Origin: Zygnema cylindricum
Lineage: Eukaryota > Streptophyta > Zygnematophyceae > Zygnematales > Zygnemataceae
Reading direction: 5' to 3'
Length of the DNA: 10,407 nucleotides
Assembly (NCBI GenBank): GCA_037447655.1
Contig: JBBHKE010002634.1
Location: forward strand, 1-10,407
The translations under genes were made by a program, and so were the position numbers. Shown piece after piece: positions 1 to 7,389 of the stretch. Position 1 is the stretch's first letter. Every line of letters begins with the position of its first letter. Below the pieces are notes generated by a model, which had not been told where the DNA came from, ran no database searches, and was given only the letters and a program-made list of their open reading frames with translations.

Positions 1-159
1 ATGTTTCGTCATGTTTCATATGACAAAAAAATAATATTTACGAATCTGTACGAAAGCGTACGGCGTCAAGTAAACAAACCCACCTTTCCTCTAATGCAAG
101 TTCACCCTAACCGTTCAAACTGTTAAGTATATTGAAACTGAAAATCGAAAATATGGCGG
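1..159. other. Left edge, no gene seen
   Basis: This is AT-rich sequence upstream of the first MITE-like element. I see no coding frame, RNA gene or repeat that can be supported here. Confidence 0.5.
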
Positions 160-378
160 TACACCGTGTATCGCCATTGGTGTAAACACTTTTTTTGTCA
201 CTTAAAACATATTTTCTCCGTACATACTTGTCCAATTTTCACATGGACACTGCCAATTATAAGTTGGAAATCTTGGCTTTCAATCGCAACCGTCGGATCC
301 CAAATCGGACGTGTGTACAGAGAAAATATGTTTTAAGTGGCGAAAAAAGCATCAACACTAATAGCAATACACGGTGTA
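160..378. mobile_element. MITE-like element A with ~66-bp terminal inverted repeats
   Basis: The left end starts TACACCGTGTATCGCCATT and the right end, read on the minus strand, starts TACACCGTGTATTGCTATT. The match continues through CACTTAAAACATATTTTCTC, so the inverted arms cover about 160-227 and 313-378. The roughly 85-base centre encodes nothing recognisable; a 70-residue open frame across it is incidental. Length, lack of coding capacity and long arms fit a non-autonomous DNA transposon. No clear target-site duplication is visible, because the right end is only three bases (CAT) from element B. The superfamily is undetermined. Confidence 0.75.
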
Positions 379-381
379 CAT

Positions 382-603
382 TACACCGTGAATCGTTATT
401 CGCGTAAAGGTTTCTTTAGCGTGTAGGAACAATTACCGTTATTTACGCTAATTGAGAATTTGGAAATTTTCAACGAAATCGTTTATTCTAATTAGGAATT
501 AGGGTTTTTTTTTAAATAGTGTGGATAATTCTATTTGAGAATTTGCAAAAAAAATAAGGTACCTTAAATAGCGTCCATTACGCCAATACTGATTCACGGT
601 GTA
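382..603 (+). mobile_element. MITE-like element B, inverted relative of element D
   Basis: The ends are TACACCGTGAATCGTTATTC on the left and, on the minus strand at the right, TACACCGTGAATCAGTATTG. The terminal inverted repeat is about 25 bp. The interior matches the reverse complement of 5924-6116 along nearly its whole length. Shared blocks include GTAAAGGTTTCTTTAGCGTG, GTGTGGATAATTCTATTTGA and GGTACCTTAAATAGCGTCCA. B is about 29 bp longer than D because of small indels around its T-rich centre. The right flank CTGTACC resembles the CTGTACAG that flanks C and D, so the true end may extend beyond TACACC. It has no coding capacity. Confidence 0.8.
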
Positions 604-1064
604 CTGTACCAAAACGCACTAAAATCGTACCTACCCGTTGAGTCTTGTACGAGTAATGCTTTAAACTGATTCAAAATCATCTCGATACGCAACACTAATA
701 TCGGGCGTCGTTTGTTGTTCCCATATTGATTGTTTTTGACTGTGATGAAATTCTTAAAATAAATTGTTAACCGATTCGAATCGAGCTGCTATTTCAGCAG
801 TTCAATCCTTTAAAAAAAGGTGTAAAATAGCGAAAGCAAAGGGGTGAAAATAACCGAAGATGTCTCCTCTTTCCTTTGGAGGCCTTTATTTCCGACGCTA
901 AGAGGCACACCTAACAATGAGGGATGATAGATCACAATATACCCAAGTGTATTTTTTAAAAGCAAATTAAAGGTTATTTGTTAAAGAATTTAATGTTTGG
1001 AGAAGCTACAGCGGGAGTCCATACAAAATCTCTGATGAAACAATAAAGGAGAATATATTTATCC
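604..1064. other. Intergenic, nothing recognised
   Basis: This is moderately AT-rich sequence between element B and repeat copy 1. Short palindromes occur, for example GATTCGAATC near 775 and AGCTGCTATTTCAGCAG near 784. No gene, tRNA or extended repeat can be supported. Confidence 0.5.
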
Positions 1065-1383
1065 CTTTCACTCGATTTTTTGGTTAGCATTCCTCACTTT
1101 TAGTCTGTGCTTTTTTGGTCCAAATCAAAACACTTTATTAGATACAATATCTCCATAAACTGACGTTAGAGCAAATATATATATTTTGACTTGTCGATTT
1201 TGAGAAACTTCAATTTGGAAACCAAAACAAATGTCCCTCCTTTTTTCTTTGTTCCCTTTGTGGATGTTTTTTTCCCTTTGTTTTTCTTTCCTCATCGTCC
1301 TTACCTTTGAGCATTAAAACTACCTCTTTACTCCATATTTTATTTTATTGTTATTTTTTTTTTTTTCGGCTTTCACTTAGGTT

Positions 1384-1578
1384 ATGGGCATCAGCCACAC
1401 ACTTATTGGGATCACAGTTACCTCCAAGAATTTGTTGGTTATAAATTGTTTAATTGGAAGCTCGGCGTTCTTTTTTACTCCAGAATGTACAAAATTTTGC
1501 CTCTCCTTCCCCACCTCCTCTTTCTCCTTCTACAAAAATGCGATAGTATGCCCCTTCGTTTTACTTAATAGAGAATGA
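1384..1578 (+). pseudogene. Decayed gag-like frame, copy 1
   Basis: The frame from ATG at 1384 (MGISHTLIGITVTSKNLL...) aligns at the DNA level with the start of the gag-like frame at 8745 (MNTSQTLPTVTITFENL...). The similarity decays after about 20 residues because of indels. The part matching 8925-9295 of the other copy is missing. I read it as a dead relic of the same mobile element, not a 64-residue host gene. A poly-T tract followed by CACTTAG lies directly before GTTATG and could mimic a splice acceptor. Confidence 0.5.
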
Positions 1579-2269
1579 TTAGGAGCTTTACATTTTTCTT
1601 GGGTTGAATGCACATATTTTTTCTCTCAATTAACAATAATTGCTTTTACGATTACATCCAACTTAAAAGGATAATTTTAATTTCCTTCTTCTTAATTTTA
1701 CTTGAAGCGTGTTAAATATGTGTACTTAATACAAAAAGGCCCAGAAAGCAGTAGATAAGTAGGACGAAACACCCAACGATTAGCAAATATTTTATGCTTT
1801 TAGAAACATCTTCAAAAATTGTTGAAATACAAATCAAGGGGATTAATTTGAAAACTACACAAAAAACCTTCAATCGATAATAAAACTAATCTAGCGACCT
1901 ATTTTTTTACTTTTTCTGGCTCATGACCCTAAAAAGATGTTAATAACACTAAAATTATTTTTCTCATCACAAAAAGTTTTGTTTTCTTGGCATAGGTTGT
2001 TGTTTCCTTTAACACATTTGTTTGTATTACCACTCTCTGTACTTTTTCTTTCATTTTTACCACTAATTTCCTCTTTCTTAAACCATTCTCTTGTTGTTCA
2101 CAATAGTAGTTAAACTAGAGTCACTAAAAAAAATCTAATCCTCAAACTAATTGTGTTTTTCACTCATATTTTGATTCAAAATGTACTTCAAAATGTAAAA
2201 AAAAAGAAATGGTATAATAATGATAGGGATTTCAATAAAATTCTAGTTTTCCCGTTCGGGTATGTTTGG

Positions 2270-2620
2270 CTAGGATTCAAATGTAGAAATTTAAAATATA
2301 GTTCACAAGTGGAAAGCTTTCAAATTCAAAAACTTACAAATTTTAAATTTTCAGGTTTCATACGAAAAGTTAATTTCAGGAATTTCAAACGTGCAAATCT
2401 GCAAATATCAAAATTTCAATTTTAAATGTACGAATTTTGAGTGTACGAAGAAAAAATTAGAAATTAAAGCTAAAAATATCTGACACAAGTGAATTTGTAA
2501 TAAACAATTTTCAAATGTCCAAATTTCAAAACTCCTTGCAAAAAAAATGCAAATGTTCGGAATCCAAAAATAATAAATTTCAAATGTTCAACTTTCATAA
2601 AATATTATTTGTCAGCTCCA
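2270..2620. repeat. Short-period degenerate repeat, TTTCAAATGTNCAAA type
   Basis: The words TTCAAAT, ATTTCAAA, AAATGT and CAAATTT recur every 10 to 20 bases without a strict period. The same texture occurs at the equivalent place in copy 2 (about 9780-10140). The 90-residue open frame 2153-2425 is a product of this low-complexity sequence, rich in F, K, N and Q, and is not treated as a gene. Confidence 0.6.
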
Positions 2621-2960
2621 AGATTCCACATAACATGTTACAAGTTTCCTTTCTATTTCGTACTTCCACATATTTAGAAAGCTAGCTTGAAAATCTTAAT
2701 CTTTTGAAGAAAGCAAAAACTATGATGTCTCTTAATTTATTATCATAAACCAGTCGGTGTGTACTCCCTTATACTAAAATAACCTTAATAATCAAACAAC
2801 CTTATATAAAAAAAAGAATCTACAACCGTATCCCAAAAAAATATCACTATTATTTCCAATTCCCAACCAAACTACAAATACAACTCTTAATGGAAACTCC
2901 CCAAAGGAAAGTTCTAAAAGAAAACTCAAATTGAAAAATCACAACAAAAAATCCCAATAG

Positions 2961-3165
2961 AGATCCCAACTGAACAAAGCTGCTAATGTAAAATCCAAAA
3001 CTTACACCTGATAAAACAAAACTTCTAACGGAACATGAGCGTCACGAGGTCATAAATTGTGACAGGACGTAACTAACATAGATCCCAGCATGACTCCCGT
3101 TGTAACTAGCAAAGCTTTCAACTAACTCCCAACGGAACTGACACACCTCCAACATGGAACCATGT
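2961..3165. other. 3' flank of the LysM-like gene
   Basis: This segment lies just downstream of the stop of the minus-strand gene and probably holds its 3' UTR and polyadenylation region. No canonical AATAAA on the minus strand is visible here. A weak recurring motif, AACTCC-AACGGAAC with variants (near 2885, 3026 and 3122), continues from the end of repeat copy 1. This suggests the repeat reaches close to the gene end. Confidence 0.4.
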
Positions 3166-3545
3166 TCAGACACATCCCGTGACCAGTTTTCTCGCGCTCG
3201 AAATGCACGATTTGACGCAGATTGGGGTGTTGACCATCCAATTGGCGCCGGTTCCAATGCAATATCCGGCGCTCACTCCCAAACAGCTTTGCCACGTGGA
3301 GCCACCTCTCATGCCGCAGAACTTGGCCACCACAGACTGACACGTGTCACCTCTCTGCCACCTGTAGGTGTATCTGCACGCTAGAAGACGACGGAAACCG
3401 CCACGGAGATCTGAGGAATACAGGGAAGGAGATGATTAGTGAACCGGGTTTATGAAATGACATACAATTATTGATAAAATAAAGTAAGAAATAACTCTCT
3501 CTCTCTCACTCTCTCTCTCTCTCTCTCACACTCTCTCTCTCACAC

Positions 3546-3580
<35 letters not shown>

Positions 3581-4043
3581 ATCCCTCTCTCTCTCTCTCT
3601 CTCTTCCTCTCTCTCTCTTTCACTGTCTTTCTCTCTCTCCCCCTCTTCCTCTCCTTCTCCATCTCCGTTTCACTCTGTTTACACGGAAACGGAAACTTTG
3701 AAGAGACGGAAACGGTAAAGGAACCGAACTGAAAACTGGAGAATACTTATTGACATTCTTAAAATTAGAAAAAAAAAGAAGACGCGAACAGAAATATATC
3801 AGTGTCCCTCTTCCCTCTCCCTCTCTCTATTCCTTTTCCCTCTCTGTCTCTCTCTCTCTCTCCCTCTCTCCACCCCTCACCTTTGTTATTTTTCGTTTCC
3901 AGTTGACTCCATCGATCCATCCCTGCCACGTTTCCTTCTTCAACTGCCACGTGGACCTCACTTTCCTCAGCTGCCACGTGGACTGCTCCCCAAACGGCAG
4001 CCGCCAGAAACAACAGAAACACTGACGCTTGCCGGCGAGCCAT
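3166..4043 (-). CDS. Secreted cysteine-rich LysM-like protein, two exons: complement(join(3166..3410,3881..4043))
   Basis: What is seen: ATG at 4043-4041 in a plant-like context (GTCAAAAATGGCT), with an in-frame TGA 13 codons upstream. Exon 1 encodes 54 residues plus one base. It begins MARRQASVFLLFLAAAVWGA, a typical signal peptide with likely cleavage near residues 20-25, followed by a short acidic VHVA repeat stretch. The donor is AACAAAG|GTGAGG. The acceptor is TTCCTCAG|ATCTCC, with TTCACTAATC about 27 bases before it. The join restores phase and exon 2 stays open for 81 codons to TGA at 3168-3166, giving 135 residues. Exon 2 holds eight cysteines (66, 78, 86, 97, 105, 119, 123, 134). Its core CRYTYRWQRGDTCQSVVAKF (66-85), with a later ICV at 118-120, matches the start (Y-V...GDTC..IA..F) and end of LysM domains. 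The usual N-P dipeptide is not evident. LysM domains bind chitin-like or peptidoglycan-like glycans, so an apoplastic glycan-binding or defence role is inferred. It could instead be an unrelated cysteine-rich secreted peptide. Splicing is predicted, not shown. Confidence 0.68.
3495..3660. repeat. (CT)n microsatellite, ~165 bp
   Basis: This is near-continuous CT dinucleotide repeat on the plus strand, interrupted by CA, CC and TT steps. It lies within the predicted intron and reads as (GA)n on the gene strand. It is likely to vary in length between individuals. Confidence 0.95.
3806..3878. repeat. Second CT-rich tract
   Basis: This is an imperfect CT/CCT repeat that begins just inside the predicted donor site of the minus-strand gene. 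It creates the low-complexity GEGWREGERERDREGKG tail of the unspliced reading frame, which supports treating that tail as intron read-through. Confidence 0.9.
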
Positions 4044-4250
4044 TTTTGACGGTTGAAAGTTACCGGTCGGAGCCGAACGTCAAGCTTCGGTCGTCAAGTT
4101 AGCGAGAGGAACTCGGTCACAATTTTTGTAAAGCCGGCGTCAAAAGTTGAGAGGGAGAGAGAGGAGAGGAAGAGTGACTTTTGTCTTGTCGTGTAATTTT
4201 GAAAACTTTTTAATGTCTTTTTCTTCCTTAGTACCTATTTTTGACTTTTG
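4044..4250 (-). promoter_or_regulatory. Probable 5' UTR and core promoter of the LysM-like gene
   Basis: Read on the minus strand, a CTTCCTCTCCTCTCTCTCTC tract (plus-strand 4149-4174) lies about 110 bases before the start codon. It resembles the pyrimidine patch common in plant core promoters and leaders. No canonical TATAAA is visible; CAAAAATAGG near 4236-4245 is a weak candidate. A TTGACT element (W-box core, plus strand 4241-4246) is present and would suit a defence gene, but a single short match is weak evidence. Confidence 0.4.
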
Positions 4251-5000
4251 AGACTGGAACTTTCTCTCGAGGTCTGATTGGTGCCTTCCGAGGTCGCGGC
4301 AAAGTATTATTTGTACCTCGCAGATTGGGACGCCGTACGGTACGGATATTGTACGGTACGGTTCATGCATGGTACGGATCGTGTCGGCTGGGTCTAGTGT
4401 TCCACGTGAACCGCGAAAGGATCGAAACAATGTGTGTTTTCGTTTGCGGAAACGACGAAGGAAGGTACGGCCTGCATCCTGATTTACCGCGATTGTCGTA
4501 CGGATGGCTGAAATACAGTGGACCGACTATTTTCTGTACTCTACGACAGCTGTCTCGGAAGAAGTTCGGTCAAAAAAATGTCGGTTCGCCGTTCTGTTCA
4601 CCGGCCGTCGAGTTGAATACTATCGGACGGTCAGGAGGACGCCACGAGAGTATATTATGTGGAGTCATTCCGTACAAATTATTGGAAGGCGTCGTTTCTC
4701 GGGATACGCGCCACGTCAGCAAAATTTTTGTCTCTCTAATGAGACAAGTGGAAAGTTTGCGGACAATTATTTGTGTGCCATTTGGCCGAATTTGAGGCCG
4801 ATTGGATCTTTGGATGTCGGAATAAATGATTGCGCACGTAAGATTTTGTGATTTTTGCGAAAATGATTGACAGCAGGCGACGCTGTGGTCTCTACAAAGA
4901 TTTATGCCAGTTGTCGACGGCTTAATGGGTGGATATGCTGGTGTTCTTTTTCTCCCAAAGAGACAAAATGTCGGTTCTGCTTTTGTTCCCATGGTAGCGT
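4251..5000. other. GC-richer segment with GTACGG cluster, no recognised gene
   Basis: The base composition is clearly richer in G+C than the flanks, and several long frames stay open: plus 4241-4795 (184 codons), plus 4504-4851 and minus 4570-4992. None shows a recognisable domain, signal or start context, and they overlap in opposing frames, as expected when stop codons are rare. GTACGG or its tandem GTACGGTACGG recurs near 4335, 4351, 4372, 4464 and 4498. A perfect 7-bp stem (TTGTCTC/GAGACAA) sits at about 4729-4748. The segment could be distal promoter of the minus-strand gene, an old element, or an undetected exon. Confidence 0.45.
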
Positions 5001-5363
5001 CATCCCTTGTTCAAAGATGACGACATAATAATGACGTCATATTTTTTTTTAAGTACAAGCGAGTCTTTTATGTTTATTCCGATTCGTCGATGGCTGAATG
5101 GAAAAACGATAAAAATATTTTACTTGAGATTCTAAATATATATGTAAAATATATTTAACTATTCTTTTAAAGATTCCACATCCGGGCAGCGAACGAGCGA
5201 AAAGTCAAACGGTCCTCTCCTCCCACCGACTTTCTCTTTCGTGGCTTTCTTGGACTGACTCGATTTCTCTTCACATGTCCGTTCCTTAACGTTTTGCGCC
5301 GAATAAAGGATAAATCCCATAGTTGTAAATTCGCAACGAGCTTTGTCGTATGTGAAGATGGTA
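5001..5363. other. Intergenic, nothing recognised
   Basis: The segment contains a palindromic TGACGTCA (near 5032-5039), the core of bZIP sites, and an AT-rich stretch near 5100-5165. The two minus-strand frames at 5159-5401 have no recognisable domain and run into element C. I see no supported gene. Confidence 0.4.
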
Positions 5364-5371
5364 CTGTACAG

Positions 5372-5915
5372 TACACCGCGAATCGTTATTAGTGTCAACA
5401 ACTCTAATTTGAGTTCTTAAAATTTTGATTTTTTTCCCCAAATAGGATACATGATTTTAATTTTTCCTTGACGTCAATTAAGGTACCGTAGAAAATAGCG
5501 TAAAGAACAAAAGTACAATAATATCTAAACAGTGTGGTGTACGGTCGATATCATACCGTACATACATGTACCTTTTCGAGTGAAAATTTTACAAAAAATG
5601 AATTAAATTTAAGCATCCGTACATATCAGACTAATTTACGTGTAAGAATAATCCCATATTTAGCGCATTCCTATGCGTGCGCGTCTGATTTAATTCATTG
5701 CAAAATTTCACTTGAAAAGTTACATTTATGTACGCATGACATCGACCGTACACCACACTATTTAGATATTTATGTACTTTCGCCTTACGCCATTTGTACG
5801 GGACCTTAATTAACGTCAAGGAAAAATTAAAATCATGTATCCTATTTGAGGAAAAAAATCAAAATTTTAAGAACCCAAATTAGTGACTTTGACACTAGTA
5901 ACGATTCGCGGTGTA
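5372..5915. mobile_element. Foldback MITE-like element C, arms of ~230 bp
   Basis: The element starts TACACCGCGAATCGTTATTA and ends with the inverse of TACACCGCGAATCGTTACTA. The arms, about 5372-5608 and 5689-5915, pair along almost their whole length. Landmarks include AAAATTTTGATTTTTTTCC, GGATACATGATTTTAATTTT, TAAGGTACCG versus TAAGGTCCCG, and GTGTGGTGTACGGTCGAT. Only about 80 bases in the centre are unpaired. CTGTACAG lies directly outside both ends (5364-5371 and 5916-5923). This could be an 8-bp target-site duplication, or, since it is a palindrome, an outward extension of the inverted repeat. Small open frames inside the element are incidental. A transcript would fold into a long hairpin. 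Confidence 0.85.
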
Positions 5916-5923
5916 CTGTACAG

Positions 5924-6116
5924 TACACCGTGAATCGGTATTGGTGTAATGGACGCTATTTAAGGTACCTTTTATTTATTTTTTATTCTCAAATAGAATT
6001 ATCCACACTATTTTGAAAAAACCCTAAAAAATCCTAAAATTCTCAATTAGCGTAAATGACGGTAAATGTTCCTACACGCTAAAGAAACCTTTACGCGAAT
6101 AACGATTCACGGTGTA
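5924..6116 (-). mobile_element. MITE-like element D, inverted copy of element B
   Basis: The element runs from TACACCGTGAATCGGTATTG to the inverse of TACACCGTGAATCGTTATTC, 193 bp in all. Its interior is the reverse complement of 382-603 with scattered substitutions and indels. It starts one CTGTACAG (8 bases) after element C ends. The right flank GCGACGAA does not repeat the left flank, so no simple target-site duplication is visible. This suggests that C inserted at or recombined with the end of D. Confidence 0.8.
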
Positions 6117-6556
6117 GCGACGAACGAGATTCTAGTAATCGAATTCTCTCTTTCGTAGTCCAAAACCGTAAGGCTCTTGGTTACAATGTCAACCGCCGTA
6201 CACAATCATTTGTGCAATTCGTACATGTTGTTGTACGGATTTTATGTCCTAAGATACAGTACGGAATTAGATCGTTGAGGTGTCGTCCCCGGAACTAATC
6301 CGCCGGATCTCTTCGGTTGAACGCCTCGAATCGCTCATTCGGTTCCGACAAACTGAAACTAGAAAGCATAGAGAAGTCCTAAATATTCGACAAGATTCGG
6401 CACGAGAGCATTTGACCTTTTAGAATAACGACAAACTCGCGCGACTGAATGGTCGCCATGGACAGCTGTCTCCCAATGATGACTATTTATGGGAGCAGAA
6501 ACAGCGCATTGCAAGAAACGGTGTGGCGGGTTTCTAGTTTGGTAGCTTCGATACCG
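6117..6556. other. Intergenic, no gene recognised
   Basis: The composition is mixed, with CG-containing words and two more GTACGG words near 6232 and 6258. The 87-residue minus frame 6359-6622 reads through the poly-T tract as a lysine run and has no recognisable domain. No gene is supported. Confidence 0.45.
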
Positions 6557-6583
6557 TTTTTTTTTTTTTTTTTTTTTTTTTTT
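6557..6583. repeat. Uninterrupted T27 tract
   Basis: Twenty-seven consecutive T residues lie between ATACCG and GGCAAC. They could be the poly-A tail of a minus-strand retroposed sequence whose body would lie to the right, but no target-site duplication, SINE promoter box or parent transcript can be identified. Replication slippage is equally possible. Confidence 0.9.
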
Positions 6584-6750
6584 GGCAACTGTTCCTGGTC
6601 CACCGTGACGTGACAAATCCAATCAGTGCACACCGGATTTTCCTTTCGATGGAGATTTTATTTCTAAGATTAAACTACGAAGGTTCGAACTCTTTTGAAA
6701 ACGAATTTAAGGCGGATTCGGACATTGCTGCCACGTCAACCTTTTAGGTC

Positions 6751-7029
6751 AAACCCTAATCCTGAATCCTGAACCCTCTACCTTAAACCCTAAAATCTAA
6801 ACGGCAATGCCGAAACTAGAAACCCTGAAACTGAAACTCCCACACTAAATTCTAGAACTAAACCTAAACCTGAAAACTCCGAAACCCTAAGTGAAACCTT
6901 AAATCCGTTGTAGAAATCCTAGAATTCCTCTGAAAAACCCTAAGTACCCCTTTTCAAAAACCTGAAACCCTGTTAAATACCCTAGAAATATCAGTTTTTT
7001 GAAATCCCTAAAACCCTAAAACCCTAGAA
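6751..7029. repeat. Degenerate interstitial telomere-like block, CCCTAAA type
   Basis: AACCCTAA, AAACCCTAAAA, GAAACCCTAAG, AAAAACCCTAAG and finally TCCCTAAAACCCTAAAACCC recur with many one-base variants such as CCTGAAA and CCTAGAA. The words match the plant telomere unit on its C-rich strand but are interrupted, as expected for an old interstitial block or telomere-like satellite. The purest part is at the right end (about 7004-7026). Confidence 0.75.
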
Positions 7030-7389
7030 CCATTACAAAGCTGTTGAAAACTGTGTAGTTTTATTACTCACCGTTAAAATTGTGGTCCACGCCATTTTTC
7101 AAACGTCACTTGTTTGATGGTTCTTTTTTAAAGTTTTTTTTTGTAAACAATTTCGTCACCAGATTTGGGCATTTTGCTTATCATTTAACATTGTAGCACA
7201 AATCAATATTTGCTATAGACTTGATAATGTTTCTTCTTTTTCGAATCAAATGTTTTAGGAAAACGGCGAAAATAGAAACATGGAAAGATAATGTTGCTTG
7301 TTTGTTCAACAATGTATGCATATACATATACATAAACATCAAGACATTGGAGCTTTGAATAATTACTTCCTGAAAAGAACAATGTTTTT
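7030..7389. other. AT-rich intergenic, nothing recognised
   Basis: The segment contains a small TATGCATATACATATACATA run near 7314-7333. The 106-residue minus frame 7181-7501 is AT-rich, lacks any recognisable domain and overlaps the following tandem duplication. I do not call it a gene. Confidence 0.45.

Larger units (their letters stand above)
1065..2960 (+). repeat. Degenerate large repeat, copy 1 (Copia-related?)
   Basis: This segment is collinear with about 8440-10407 in the same orientation. Matching landmarks in order are CCTCACTTTTAGT (1092 and 8476), TCTCCATAAA followed by a TGACGT block (about 1150 and 8538), GGTTATG followed by CATCAGCC or CACCAGCC (1380 and 8741), ATTGGAAGC (about 1455 and 8815), CACTAATTTCCT (about 2061 and 9459), TTTAGAAAGCTAGCT (about 2674 and 10194) and AAACCAGTCGGTG (about 2749 and 10247). 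Compared with copy 2 it lacks roughly 350 bases of the gag-like region. It keeps about 350 bases (1600-1935) that copy 2 lacks but copy 3 retains. The divergence is substantial, so the copies are old. The boundaries are approximate. Confidence 0.7.
3411..3880 (-). other. Predicted intron of the LysM-like gene
   Basis: The intron is 470 bases, GT at 3880-3879 and AG at 3412-3411, inserted after the first base of codon 55 (phase 1). A CTAAT branch-like motif lies near 3438-3442 and is followed by CTCCTTCCCTGTATTCCTCAG. Most of the intron is (GA)n on the gene strand, in two blocks (3495-3660 and 3806-3878) around a short unique island with repeated ACGGAAAC. Confidence 0.65.

Noticed and set aside
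3122-3384. Minus frames at 3042-3257 and 3122-3343 and plus frame at 3154-3384
   Set aside because: They are other-frame shadows of exon 2, where the cysteine-rich LysM-like reading frame is the convincing one.
3765-3880. Continuation of exon 1 frame into a GERERDREGKG-rich tail
   Set aside because: This is translation of the (GA)n microsatellite after a strong GTGAGG donor. The spliced product is far more protein-like.
3292-3981. CCACGTGG at 3292, 3947 and 3974 plus GACACGTGTC at 3339, seeming to be a G-box promoter cluster for a plus-strand gene
   Set aside because: All four fall in the predicted exons of the minus-strand gene and are explained by its codons (VHVA repeats, DTC, TW). No plus-strand gene follows. 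They may still bind factors, but they do not define a promoter.
4241-4795. 184-codon plus-strand open frame, the longest in the window
   Set aside because: It has no recognisable domain, signal or start context. It lies in a GC-richer stretch where stops are rare, and it overlaps opposing frames of similar length.
4570-4992. 140-codon minus-strand open frame
   Set aside because: It has no known motif and its composition looks random. It would also lie close upstream of the LysM-like gene promoter with no splice or start evidence.
5534-5819. Open frames within element C on both strands
   Set aside because: They lie inside the inverted arms of a foldback element, mirror each other and have no domain.
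6681-6691. GGTTCGAACTC, resembling a polymerase III B box of a tRNA or SINE
   Set aside because: No A box at suitable spacing, no cloverleaf pairing and no terminator arrangement could be found.
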